DNA of 7,835 nucleotides from Clostridiales bacterium (lineage in GTDB: Bacteria > Bacillota_A > Clostridia > Oscillospirales > Acutalibacteraceae), in assembly GCA_009774735.1 (NCBI GenBank), contig VSOH01000066.1, forward strand, positions 1-7,835, given 5' to 3'. Below are positions 1-5,329 of this stretch, one piece after another. A model generated the notes under the pieces. That model did no database searches. It was not told the DNA's origin and saw nothing but the letters and a program-made list of their open reading frames with translations. The first letter of the stretch is position 1; every line of letters starts with the position of its first letter. Position numbers and translations under genes: made by a program.

Positions 1-336
1 AATTTCAGGAACCAGCATAGGAACAAGTGTCACAATCCTAATTGCCGATTTATAAAGCTTATTTTTTGAATTAAAACATCCGATTGCTGCCAGAACACCG
101 AGAACAGTAGCCACAACAGCAGTACACACCGCAAGAACAACCGTATTTTTTAATGACTGCATTGCCGCTGTGTCGTTAAACATTTCCTTATACCAATGAA
201 GCGAAAAACCGCCGAAGGTATAAGTGCTTGATGTTGAATTGAAGGAAAACAGCATCATAACACCGATTGGTGCATAAAGAAAAAGGAAAATCAAAGCAAC
301 ATAAAACTTAGAAATAAACGAGGCTTTCTTTTTCAT
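1..336 (-). CDS. potC: Spermidine/putrescine ABC transporter permease PotC (partial, N-terminal 112 residues)
   Basis: This is the second inner-membrane permease of a PotABCD-type polyamine importer; it pairs with PotB and is driven by PotA. Only the first 112 codons are present and the frame runs off the left edge. The visible part starts MKKKASFISK, has a first membrane segment at about residues 10-31, an extracytoplasmic stretch containing the family-typical GFSLHWYKEMF (43-53), a second hydrophobic segment at about 64-87, and a third beginning near 100 (IVTLVPMLVPEI, resembling the MMSPDIV stretch of E. coli PotC). The EAA loop that contacts the ATPase is outside the window. The ATG overlaps the potB stop codon as ATGA, and a GGAGGA Shine-Dalgarno (345-350) sits 8 nt upstream, so the start is secure. 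The gene is translationally coupled to potB. A substrate-binding potD would be expected next, off the edge. The polyamine substrate is inferred from family resemblance. Confidence 0.9.
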   Translation of the reverse strand, partial: MKKKASFISKFYVALIFLFLYAPIGVMMLFSFNSTSSTYTFGGFSLHWYKEMFNDTAAMQSLKNTVVLAVCTAVVATVLGVLAAIGCFNSKNKLYKSAIRIVTLVPMLVPEI

Positions 337-1160
337 ATAATAACTCCTCCTTCATTTTCATCGTCTGCACCAAAGTAATTCATTACTGCAAGACAGATAA
401 GAATTAATATCATCAGCACAAAGGAAAGTGCCGCACCTAAATTATAATTATTTGCACTCTGGAACTGGGTTTCAATAACATCACCGATAAGTACAATCTG
501 TCCACCGCCAAGCTTCTGCGTAATGTAAAAAGTTGAAACACAGGGCACAAAAACCATTGTGATTCCGCTCAGCACCCCCGGCAAGGACAACGGAAAAATA
601 ACTCTGCGCAAAATGTGAAGCTTGCTTGAGCCAAGGTCCTGTGCTGCCTCTATAAGGGAATTGTCCAGCTTCGACATAACAGAATAAATCGGCAAAATCA
701 TATAGGGCAGAAAATTGTAAACCATACCCAATATAACAGCACCGCCTGTATTAATCAGCTTAGCAGGCTCTAAACCGACCGCAGTCAATATTGTATTAAT
801 AATACCGCTGTCACCGAGAATGGTCATCCAACTATAAGTTCTGATTAAAAAATTCATCCACATAGGCAGCATAACCAAGAGCATAACAAGCTGCTGATGA
901 CGCTTGCCGAACTTTGAAAAAATATAGGCAAAGGGATAACCAATCACAAGACAGATGACAGTTGCCGCCAAGCCATAAAGAATTGACAGCAGAATTGTAG
1001 GGATATATGACGGTATCTGTAAAATGCTCGTCAGTGAAAAAGCACCTGTTCTGTCAGTCAGAGCATAGTAGGCAACCATAATCAGCGGTGCAATAATAAA
1101 CAGCACTGCCCAGATAAGATACGGCTTATCAAGCAGCTTAGAGGAAAACTTATTCTTCAT
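333..1160 (-). CDS. potB: Spermidine/putrescine ABC transporter permease PotB
   Basis: First permease of the polyamine importer, integral to the cytoplasmic membrane. From the ATG at 1160 the protein is 275 residues, the size I recall for E. coli PotB. About six hydrophobic segments are visible, near residues 15-34, 58-82, 91-112, 141-161, 195-215 and 243-263. The cytoplasmic EAA loop that docks on PotA is clear at 171-195 (EAAQDLGSSK, then RRVIFPLSLPG). The frame stays open to 1250, but those extra 30 codons lie inside potA and have no ribosome binding site. GGGAGG at 1167-1172 lies 6 nt before the ATG at 1160 and 3 nt before the adjacent ATG at 1163, so 1160 is preferred. The start overlaps the potA end by 11 nt and the stop overlaps the potC ATG, so the three genes form one tightly coupled operon. 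The C-terminus (ADDENE, 265-270) is acidic. Confidence 0.93.
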   Translation of the reverse strand: MKNKFSSKLLDKPYLIWAVLFIIAPLIMVAYYALTDRTGAFSLTSILQIPSYIPTILLSILYGLAATVICLVIGYPFAYIFSKFGKRHQQLVMLLVMLPMWMNFLIRTYSWMTILGDSGIINTILTAVGLEPAKLINTGGAVILGMVYNFLPYMILPIYSVMSKLDNSLIEAAQDLGSSKLHILRRVIFPLSLPGVLSGITMVFVPCVSTFYITQKLGGGQIVLIGDVIETQFQSANNYNLGAALSFVLMILILICLAVMNYFGADDENEGGVII

Positions 1161-2286
1161 CATTTTCCTCCCAATTATATTCAGCATCTGAGATATGGTC
1201 CATTTCATCAGAGAAGGAAGAATAGTCACCAAACTCACCGCTGTATTCACTTCTGTTCATAATGTGAATAGCATCAGGCTCTATATACATTCCTATTGTT
1301 TCACCGACCTTATGATTTTCTTCAGTAGTCTGAATCATCCAGATAAAGCCGCCCACATCAACAAGTATTTCAAAATGAACACCCTTGAAGGTCACACTTG
1401 TTATATTTCCCGTTAATGATGCGTCTGAACCCGGGTTAACAATTTTTATATCCTCAGGTCTTACAACTGCTTCAACAAAAGTGTTTTCGCCAAAGCCTGC
1501 ATCAAGGCACTTAAATGTAACACCACCGAAAGAAACCAGATAATCCTTAAGCATAATTGCATCAACAATATTAGATTCCCCTATAAAATCAGCAACAAAA
1601 GCATTTACAGGCTCATTATAAATATCCTCAGGTGAGCCAATCTGCTGGATTTTACCCTTATCCATAACCACGACTGTATCAGACATGGAAAGTGCCTCCT
1701 CCTGGTCATGAGTTACGTAAATAAAGGTTATTCCAAGTCTTTTCTGTATCGCCTTAAGCTCTGTCTGCATATCCTTGCGAAGCTTTAAATCAAGCGCACC
1801 CAGCGGCTCATCAAGCAGCAGCACATGAGGATTATTTGCAAGTGCACGTGCAATTGCAACCCTCTGCTGCTGACCGCCCGAAAGTGAGTCAATACTTCTT
1901 TTTTCAAAGCCCTTCAGGTTAACAAGGCTAAGCATATCAGCCACTATCTGACGCACCTCGTCCTTAGACTTTTTCTGCAATTCGGGACCAAAGGCTATAT
2001 TTTCATAAACATTCAAATGAGAAAAAAGAGCATAACGCTGGAAAATGGTGTTCACCTTTCTTTTATGCGGAGGAACATCATTTATCACCTTGCCCTCAAA
2101 AACAATTTCACCACTATCCGGCTCAATAAAGCCTGCAATACAGCGCAGTGTTGTTGTTTTGCCGCAGCCCGAGGGACCTAAAAGCGTTATAAACTCTTTT
2201 TCATTAATAAACAGATTTAATTTGTCAAGTACAATATTGTCACCGTACCTTACGGTGATATCCTTAAGATCGATTATCTTTTTCAA
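1150..2286 (-). CDS. potA: Spermidine/putrescine ABC transporter ATP-binding protein PotA
   Basis: Cytoplasmic ATPase that powers polyamine import through PotB/PotC. From the proposed TTG start it has 378 residues, the length I recall for E. coli PotA. All ABC motifs are intact: Walker A GPSGCGKTT (37-45), Q-loop glutamine 83, signature LSGGQ (135-139), Walker B LLLDE (156-160) and switch histidine 193 (VTHDQEEA). A C-terminal TOBE-type regulatory domain spans about 270-343 (VEAVVRPEDI). The start is uncertain. The frame is open to a GTG at 2325 and includes ATGs at 2301 and 2295, but only the TTG at 2286 has a Shine-Dalgarno (GAGGA, 2295-2299) at a normal distance (9 nt), and it gives the usual family N-terminus MKKIIDLKDI. 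The last 33 residues (346-378) form an odd tail with 13 Asp/Glu and no Lys or Arg. It is the first gene of potABC and has its own promoter. Confidence 0.94.
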   Translation of the reverse strand: MKKIIDLKDITVRYGDNIVLDKLNLFINEKEFITLLGPSGCGKTTTLRCIAGFIEPDSGEIVFEGKVINDVPPHKRKVNTIFQRYALFSHLNVYENIAFGPELQKKSKDEVRQIVADMLSLVNLKGFEKRSIDSLSGGQQQRVAIARALANNPHVLLLDEPLGALDLKLRKDMQTELKAIQKRLGITFIYVTHDQEEALSMSDTVVVMDKGKIQQIGSPEDIYNEPVNAFVADFIGESNIVDAIMLKDYLVSFGGVTFKCLDAGFGENTFVEAVVRPEDIKIVNPGSDASLTGNITSVTFKGVHFEILVDVGGFIWMIQTTEENHKVGETIGMYIEPDAIHIMNRSEYSGEFGDYSSFSDEMDHISDAEYNWEENDEE

Positions 2287-2294
2287 TTGCCACA

Positions 2295-2299
2295 TCCTC
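2295..2299 (-). promoter_or_regulatory. Shine-Dalgarno that favours the TTG start of potA
   Basis: On the minus strand GAGGA lies 9 nt before TTG at 2286. The alternative starts in the same frame (GTG 2325, ATG 2301, ATG 2295) have no comparable purine-rich box at a suitable distance, and the GTG would sit only about 16 nt from the predicted transcription start. This supports the 378-residue form, although the site itself overlaps the ATGs at 2295 and 2301. Confidence 0.6.
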
Positions 2300-2347
2300 A
2301 TTTTTTCTAAACACGATTTAGCCACAGTTTAATATAGCTATAGATTA

Positions 2348-2376
2348 AATATAATTTATATATTATTAAATGTCAA
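2348..2376 (-). promoter_or_regulatory. Sigma-A type promoter of potABC
   Basis: Reading the minus strand, TTGACA (2376-2371) is followed by a 17-nt A+T-only spacer and TATATT (2353-2348): a perfect -35, optimal spacing and a 5/6 match to the -10. The transcript would start near 2341, giving a leader of about 55 nt to the TTG start of potA. The -35 box overlaps the dpaB stop codon (TGA, 2375-2373). A palindrome TATAGCTATA (2333-2342) lies on the predicted start site and could be an operator, but no factor can be named. No terminator is visible between dpaB and potA, so read-through from dpaAB is also possible. Confidence 0.8.
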
Positions 2377-2936
2377 TATATTTTTTTCATAATTTCTTTG
2401 CCATTATACGCAAGTTCTATTGTATCCGCTGCCTGTGCAAAATCGCAAACCATTGATTTAGGTTTCAATTTATAATTGTCCATACCATATGGCACAAAAT
2501 AATAGTTCTTATAGTTGAGCAGTGTACCGATATTTTTTGCAGCAGCACCCAGTGCATCATTGGTAGATATACCGATTACAACAGGTCTGTTGTTGCGCAG
2601 ATGACTTTTTGTTGCCATGGTCACGGCACCATCGGTTATTCCTGTTGCAAGCTTGGCAAGCGTGTTGCCTGTACATGGCACAATTGCAAGAACATCAAAC
2701 ATTTTCTGCGGACCTATCGGCTCCGCCTGCTCGATAGTGTGGATTATGCTGTTGCCTGTTATCTGAATCAATTTATTCTGAATATCAACCGCATCGCCGA
2801 AGCGGGTATCAATTGAGTATGCATTTTCGCTCATAATCGGTGTAACATTATGACCTCTTGTTACCAGCTCCTCCAATGCGTCAATGGATTTTGAAAAGGT
2901 ACAAAAGGAACCGGTCAGACAATAACCTATGTTCAA
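2373..2936 (-). CDS. dpaB: Dipicolinate synthase subunit B (flavoprotein-family)
   Basis: Subunit of dipicolinate synthase (DpaB/SpoVFB). With DpaA it converts dihydrodipicolinate, an intermediate of lysine/diaminopimelate synthesis, to dipicolinic acid in the mother cell; the product is loaded into the spore core with calcium. The 187-residue protein has a flavoprotein-like Rossmann fold. Recognisable blocks, recalled from B. subtilis SpoVFB, are GYCLTGSFCTF (4-14), DTRFGDA (43-49), AEPIGP (71-76), the PCTGNTLAKLA nucleotide loop (87-97) and RNNRPVVIGISTNDALG (114-130). The start is TTG at 2936, whose TTGA overlaps the dpaA stop codon. A strong AGGGAGG (2944-2950) lies 7 nt upstream, so translation is coupled to dpaA. 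B. subtilis SpoVFB is about 200 residues, so this copy looks complete. In B. subtilis the pair is followed by asd-dapG-dapA; here it is followed by potABC. Confidence 0.93.
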   Translation of the reverse strand: MNIGYCLTGSFCTFSKSIDALEELVTRGHNVTPIMSENAYSIDTRFGDAVDIQNKLIQITGNSIIHTIEQAEPIGPQKMFDVLAIVPCTGNTLAKLATGITDGAVTMATKSHLRNNRPVVIGISTNDALGAAAKNIGTLLNYKNYYFVPYGMDNYKLKPKSMVCDFAQAADTIELAYNGKEIMKKIY

Positions 2937-3658
2937 GAAAAATCCTCCCTTATTATTTTTTCCACGGTTCTGCCTATCAGCTCACCTGCTGACTGCTTTG
3001 AATAGCGCGAAGGCAGTTTTTTTCCGTCAATCAATTTAACACCCTTTGACTTGGCATAAAGTGTATCAACTCCGCCCGGGAAAGATGCCAAATCAAAAAG
3101 CAAGGTATCCTTGTTAATTTTATCAAGCTCATTTTTAGTAAAAATCATATGAGGTACAGTATTGAATACAAAATCATAACCGTTATTCTTTTTCAGCTCA
3201 TCAAAACCTATAACATCTGCACCTCTGAAGCCTGCTTCAGTTTTTGCTCTGTCACTTCTGCAGCAGATTGTAACCTTAGCACCCATTGCGTCAAGCGCCC
3301 TATGTAATGCTTTTGCAATTCTGCCGTAGCCTGTAATAAGCACTTTGGAATTATAGACTGATTTATCACTGTTTTCCTTCAAAAGAGATATTGCTCCTTC
3401 GCTTGTAAGATAAGCATTTTCCATTACAAATGCCTCAAGCTTATTATAATCAAATCCGCGAAATTCGCCTGCACCATAGAATACTGTTTTATCACCCAAG
3501 TTTTCAAACATATAGTCTTTTGCAGGAATAGGCAGCAGAATAAAATCTGCATCATCAGAACAGTCAACACATTTATATCCCTGTGTCTGCAAATACTCAC
3601 TTGCAAAAACCATTCGTTCATCAACAATATATGGCACACAAAAAGTTTTTAATTTCAT
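2933..3658 (-). CDS. dpaA: Dipicolinate synthase subunit A (NAD(P)-binding)
   Basis: Dehydrogenase-like subunit of dipicolinate synthase (DpaA/SpoVFA), acting with DpaB in the mother cell to make spore dipicolinic acid. The 241-residue protein has an N-terminal domain of about 85 residues, then TSEGAISLL (85-93, matching the TVEGTIMLA block of B. subtilis SpoVFA), a Rossmann dinucleotide site TGYGRIAKALHRAL (109-122), FNTVPHMIF (165-173), DLASFPGGVD (189-198) and a C-terminal PSRYSKQSAG (216-225). The third glycine of GxGxxG is alanine here (GYGRIA). B. subtilis SpoVFA is about 297 residues; the roughly 55 missing residues are mostly N-terminal, where the first domain is compact. The ATG at 3658 has AGGGG 7 nt upstream (3666-3670), and no further in-frame start is evident, so the shortness looks real. 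It is first in the dpaAB operon and diverges from murC. In Bacillus this operon is transcribed by sigma-K. Confidence 0.92.
   Translation of the reverse strand: MKLKTFCVPYIVDERMVFASEYLQTQGYKCVDCSDDADFILLPIPAKDYMFENLGDKTVFYGAGEFRGFDYNKLEAFVMENAYLTSEGAISLLKENSDKSVYNSKVLITGYGRIAKALHRALDAMGAKVTICCRSDRAKTEAGFRGADVIGFDELKKNNGYDFVFNTVPHMIFTKNELDKINKDTLLFDLASFPGGVDTLYAKSKGVKLIDGKKLPSRYSKQSAGELIGRTVEKIIREDFS
2944..2950 (-). promoter_or_regulatory. Ribosome binding site fixing the TTG start of dpaB
   Basis: AGGGAGG inside the last codons of dpaA lies 7 nt before TTG at 2936. No ATG is available nearby in this frame, and the near-perfect Shine-Dalgarno justifies the non-ATG start. Confidence 0.8.
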
Positions 3659-3682
3659 TATGACACCCCTTTAGTTAAACAA

Positions 3683-3695
3683 GGGATATTATCCC
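3683..3695. repeat. Perfect 13-bp palindrome in the dpaA leader region
   Basis: GGGATATTATCCC has 6-nt arms around one central base. It lies 24 nt upstream of the dpaA ATG and 12 nt before its Shine-Dalgarno. It could be an operator or a small hairpin in the dpaA leader. Its 11-nt core GGATATTATCC recurs exactly inside the hairpin downstream of murC (5253-5263). Confidence 0.6.
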
Positions 3696-3703
3696 CTGCA
3701 TAG

Positions 3704-3751
3704 GCAAGAGAGAGTTGAAAAAATGGGCTTTGCTTGACAATTCTCTCTTGC
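3704..3751. repeat. 14-bp inverted repeat between dpaA and murC
   Basis: GCAAGAGAGAGTTG (3704-3717) and CAATTCTCTCTTGC (3738-3751) are inverted copies with one non-Watson-Crick position (3714/3741). They are separated by a 20-nt loop. Plus-strand RNA would form 14 pairs including a G-U; minus-strand RNA would have one C-A mismatch. No U-tract follows on either strand, so it does not look like an intrinsic terminator. If the tentative dpaA promoter is correct, the dpaA transcript would begin next to this stem and carry it at its 5' end. A bipartite protein-binding site is the other possibility. Confidence 0.7.
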
Positions 3752-3755
3752 TTAC

Positions 3756-3782
3756 ATTCTATGAAACAAAAAAATATTAGTT
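3756..3782 (-). promoter_or_regulatory. Tentative mother-cell sigma (K/E-like) promoter of dpaAB
   Basis: On the minus strand CATAGAAT (3763-3756) resembles the CATA-type -10 boxes of sporulation sigma factors E and K. AACT (3782-3779) lies 15 nt upstream, where sigma-K promoters carry an AC-containing -35. The match is partial: the sigma-K consensus CATAnnnTA would need A, not G, at the last position. The call rests mainly on the known sigma-K control of dpaAB in Bacillus. The predicted start would be near 3749, giving a leader of about 90 nt. Confidence 0.35.
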
Positions 3783-3797
3783 AATCATAAACAGGTA

Positions 3798-3826
3798 TTT
3801 ATTTTTTGCATAAATGGTAGTATAAT
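3798..3826 (+). promoter_or_regulatory. Probable murC promoter
   Basis: A perfect TATAAT -10 box lies at 3821-3826. With a 17-nt spacer the -35 is the weak TTTATT (3798-3803). Transcription would start near 3833, only about 25 nt before the GTG start, leaving room for the GGAGG ribosome site and little else. The -10 is convincing and the -35 is not. Confidence 0.55.
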
Positions 3827-3844
3827 AGATAAGTAAATAAATTT

Positions 3845-3849
3845 GGAGG
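3845..3849 (+). promoter_or_regulatory. Shine-Dalgarno fixing the GTG start of murC
   Basis: GGAGG lies 8 nt before GTG at 3858. The upstream in-frame TTG (3843) overlaps this site and cannot use it, so GTG is the better start. Confidence 0.75.
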
Positions 3850-3857
3850 CATCTTCA

Positions 3858-5231
3858 GTGAATATAGATGAATATTTAAAAAAAGTAAACAGAGTACATT
3901 TTATCGGCATCGGCGGTGCAGGAATGTGCCCTATTGCAGAAATTATGCTGTCACTTGGCTATAAACTTTCAGGCTCAGACAATAATGATACCGAAACATT
4001 CAGAAGAATTGAAAAAGAGGGCGCTAAGATTTATCTCGGACAGACAAAGGACAATTTAACAGATGACATTGAGCTTGTAATTTATACAAACGCAATACTC
4101 GCCGGAAATGAAGAGCTTGACTATGCAAAGAAGCATTTCCCCTGCTTTGAAAGGGCGGAGCTGCTTGGTGCAATGAGCAGAATTTTTTCTAACTGCATAG
4201 GTGTATGCGGAACACACGGCAAAACAACAACATCATCAATGATTACACAGATTCTGCTTGAGGCGGGTCTTGACCCAAGTGCTGTTATCGGCGGTAAGCT
4301 CCCTGTTATTGATGCATATGGCAGATATGGTCACAGTCAGAATTTTGTTTGTGAAAGCTGTGAATTCAACAACACATTTTTAAAAATGAATCCCGACATT
4401 GCAGTAATTCTTAACATTGACGAGGATCATCTTGATTTCTTCGGAAATCTTGATAACATAAAAAAATCTTTCAGAGAATTTGCAGACAAAACAACAAAAA
4501 CCATTATATATAATGGTGACGACGAAAACACGGTTGATACGCTAAAGGGTATTGAGGGCAAAAAGCTCATTTCAATCGGTAAAAATGATGATAACGAATG
4601 GGTTGCAAAAAATGTTAAGGTACCGGGCGGATTTCATTCAAGCTATGATATTTATCACAACGGTGAATTTGTGACAGAGGTTGAGCTGTCTGTACCGGGC
4701 GAACACAATATCCTTAACTCTCTTTGTGCCTTTGCTGCAGCAATTGAAAGCGGTGCAGATGTTGACAGCATCTGCAGAGGTTTAAAAAATTTCGGAGGTG
4801 CTGCAAGACGCTTTGAGCTGCTCGGAAAATATAAAGGGATAACCTTTGCAGACGATTATGCACATCACCCTGCTGAAATCAAAGTAACACTTGAGGCTGC
4901 TATGAAAATGGGCTATAACAATGTATGGGCAGTTCATCAGCCTTTCACATTTACAAGGACCTCACTTCTTCTTGATGATTTTGCAGAAGTTTTGCAAATA
5001 GCAGACAAGTGTGTTATATCAGCAATTATGGGCAGCCGTGAGGTTAATACAATCGGTATCAAGGCTAAGGATTTAGCTGTTAAAGTGCCGGGCTCTGTTC
5101 AGCTTGATACCTTTGAAGAAATTTGTGACTATGTAACAGAAAATGCTCAGGATGGTGATTTGGTAATTACCCTTGGCTGCGGTGATGTATACAAGGTTGC
5201 AAGAATGATGGTTAACAAGTTAAAAGATTAA
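3858..5231 (+). CDS. murC: UDP-N-acetylmuramate--L-alanine ligase MurC
   Basis: Cytoplasmic ATP-dependent ligase that adds the first amino acid, L-alanine, to UDP-N-acetylmuramate in peptidoglycan precursor synthesis. From the GTG start it has 457 residues, normal for MurC. Three Mur-ligase domains are visible. The N-terminal UDP-binding Rossmann domain has HFIGIGGAGM (14-23) and LSGSD (37-41). The central ATPase domain has the P-loop GTHGKTTT (118-125), the acidic block ESCEFNNTFL (166-175), NIDEDHLDFF (186-195) and HNILN (283-287). The C-terminal domain has GAARRFE (314-320), DDYAHHPAEI (332-341), the HQPFTFTRT block (360-368) and GCGDVYKV (440-447). ESCEFNNTFL, rather than the EADESDGSFL form of E. 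coli, recalls the B. subtilis version (EACEYRRHFL). MurB/MurD/MurG are not adjacent, so this looks monocistronic, divergent from dpaA and closed by the hairpins at 5249-5314. MurC activity, not another Mur ligase, is inferred from the N-terminal and central signatures. Confidence 0.95.
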   Translation: MNIDEYLKKVNRVHFIGIGGAGMCPIAEIMLSLGYKLSGSDNNDTETFRRIEKEGAKIYLGQTKDNLTDDIELVIYTNAILAGNEELDYAKKHFPCFERAELLGAMSRIFSNCIGVCGTHGKTTTSSMITQILLEAGLDPSAVIGGKLPVIDAYGRYGHSQNFVCESCEFNNTFLKMNPDIAVILNIDEDHLDFFGNLDNIKKSFREFADKTTKTIIYNGDDENTVDTLKGIEGKKLISIGKNDDNEWVAKNVKVPGGFHSSYDIYHNGEFVTEVELSVPGEHNILNSLCAFAAAIESGADVDSICRGLKNFGGAARRFELLGKYKGITFADDYAHHPAEIKVTLEAAMKMGYNNVWAVHQPFTFTRTSLLLDDFAEVLQIADKCVISAIMGSREVNTIGIKAKDLAVKVPGSVQLDTFEEICDYVTENAQDGDLVITLGCGDVYKVARMMVNKLKD

Positions 5232-5248
5232 TTTATTTTCATAAAAAC

Positions 5249-5267
5249 GGGCGGATATTATCCGCCC
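5249..5267. terminator. GC-rich hairpin after murC; terminator-like on the minus strand
   Basis: GGGCGGAT (5249-5256) and ATCCGCCC (5260-5267) form a perfect 8-bp stem with a 3-nt loop. On the plus strand it follows the murC stop by 17 nt but lacks a U-tract. On the minus strand it is followed by GTTTTT, so it may be a second, back-up terminator for the convergent aldolase operon, or an mRNA 3'-end stabiliser for murC. Confidence 0.65.
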
Positions 5268-5283
5268 TATAATTAAGCATAAC

Positions 5284-5314
5284 AAAAAAACACGGACATA
5301 CGCCCGTGTTTTTT
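5284..5314. terminator. Bidirectional intrinsic terminator between murC and the aldolase gene
   Basis: CACGG (5291-5295) pairs with CCGTG (5304-5308) around an 8-nt loop. The stem is flanked by A7 on the left and T6 on the right, which extend the pairing and give a T-run after the stem on either strand. It suits both convergent genes: it lies 52 nt after the murC stop and 15 nt after the aldolase stop. Confidence 0.85.
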
Positions 5315-5329
5315 GCTTTATAAATATTA

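Noticed and set aside
1161..1250. Longer potB start at 1250, adding 30 residues.
   Set aside because: The extension lies within the potA coding end, has no ribosome binding site, and makes the protein longer than typical PotB. GGGAGG at 1167-1172 supports the ATG at 1160.
2287..2325. Longer potA from GTG 2325 or ATG 2301/2295.
   Set aside because: None has a properly spaced Shine-Dalgarno, and the added residues (MAKSCLEKMRMWQ) do not resemble PotA N-termini. This remains uncertain, and 2301 is the next best choice.
3704..3751. Inverted repeat as an intrinsic terminator.
   Set aside because: There is no U-tract on either side, and it lies between divergent genes where no terminator is needed.
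3843..3857. murC starting at TTG 3843.
   Set aside because: That codon overlaps the GGAGG site that serves the GTG at 3858.
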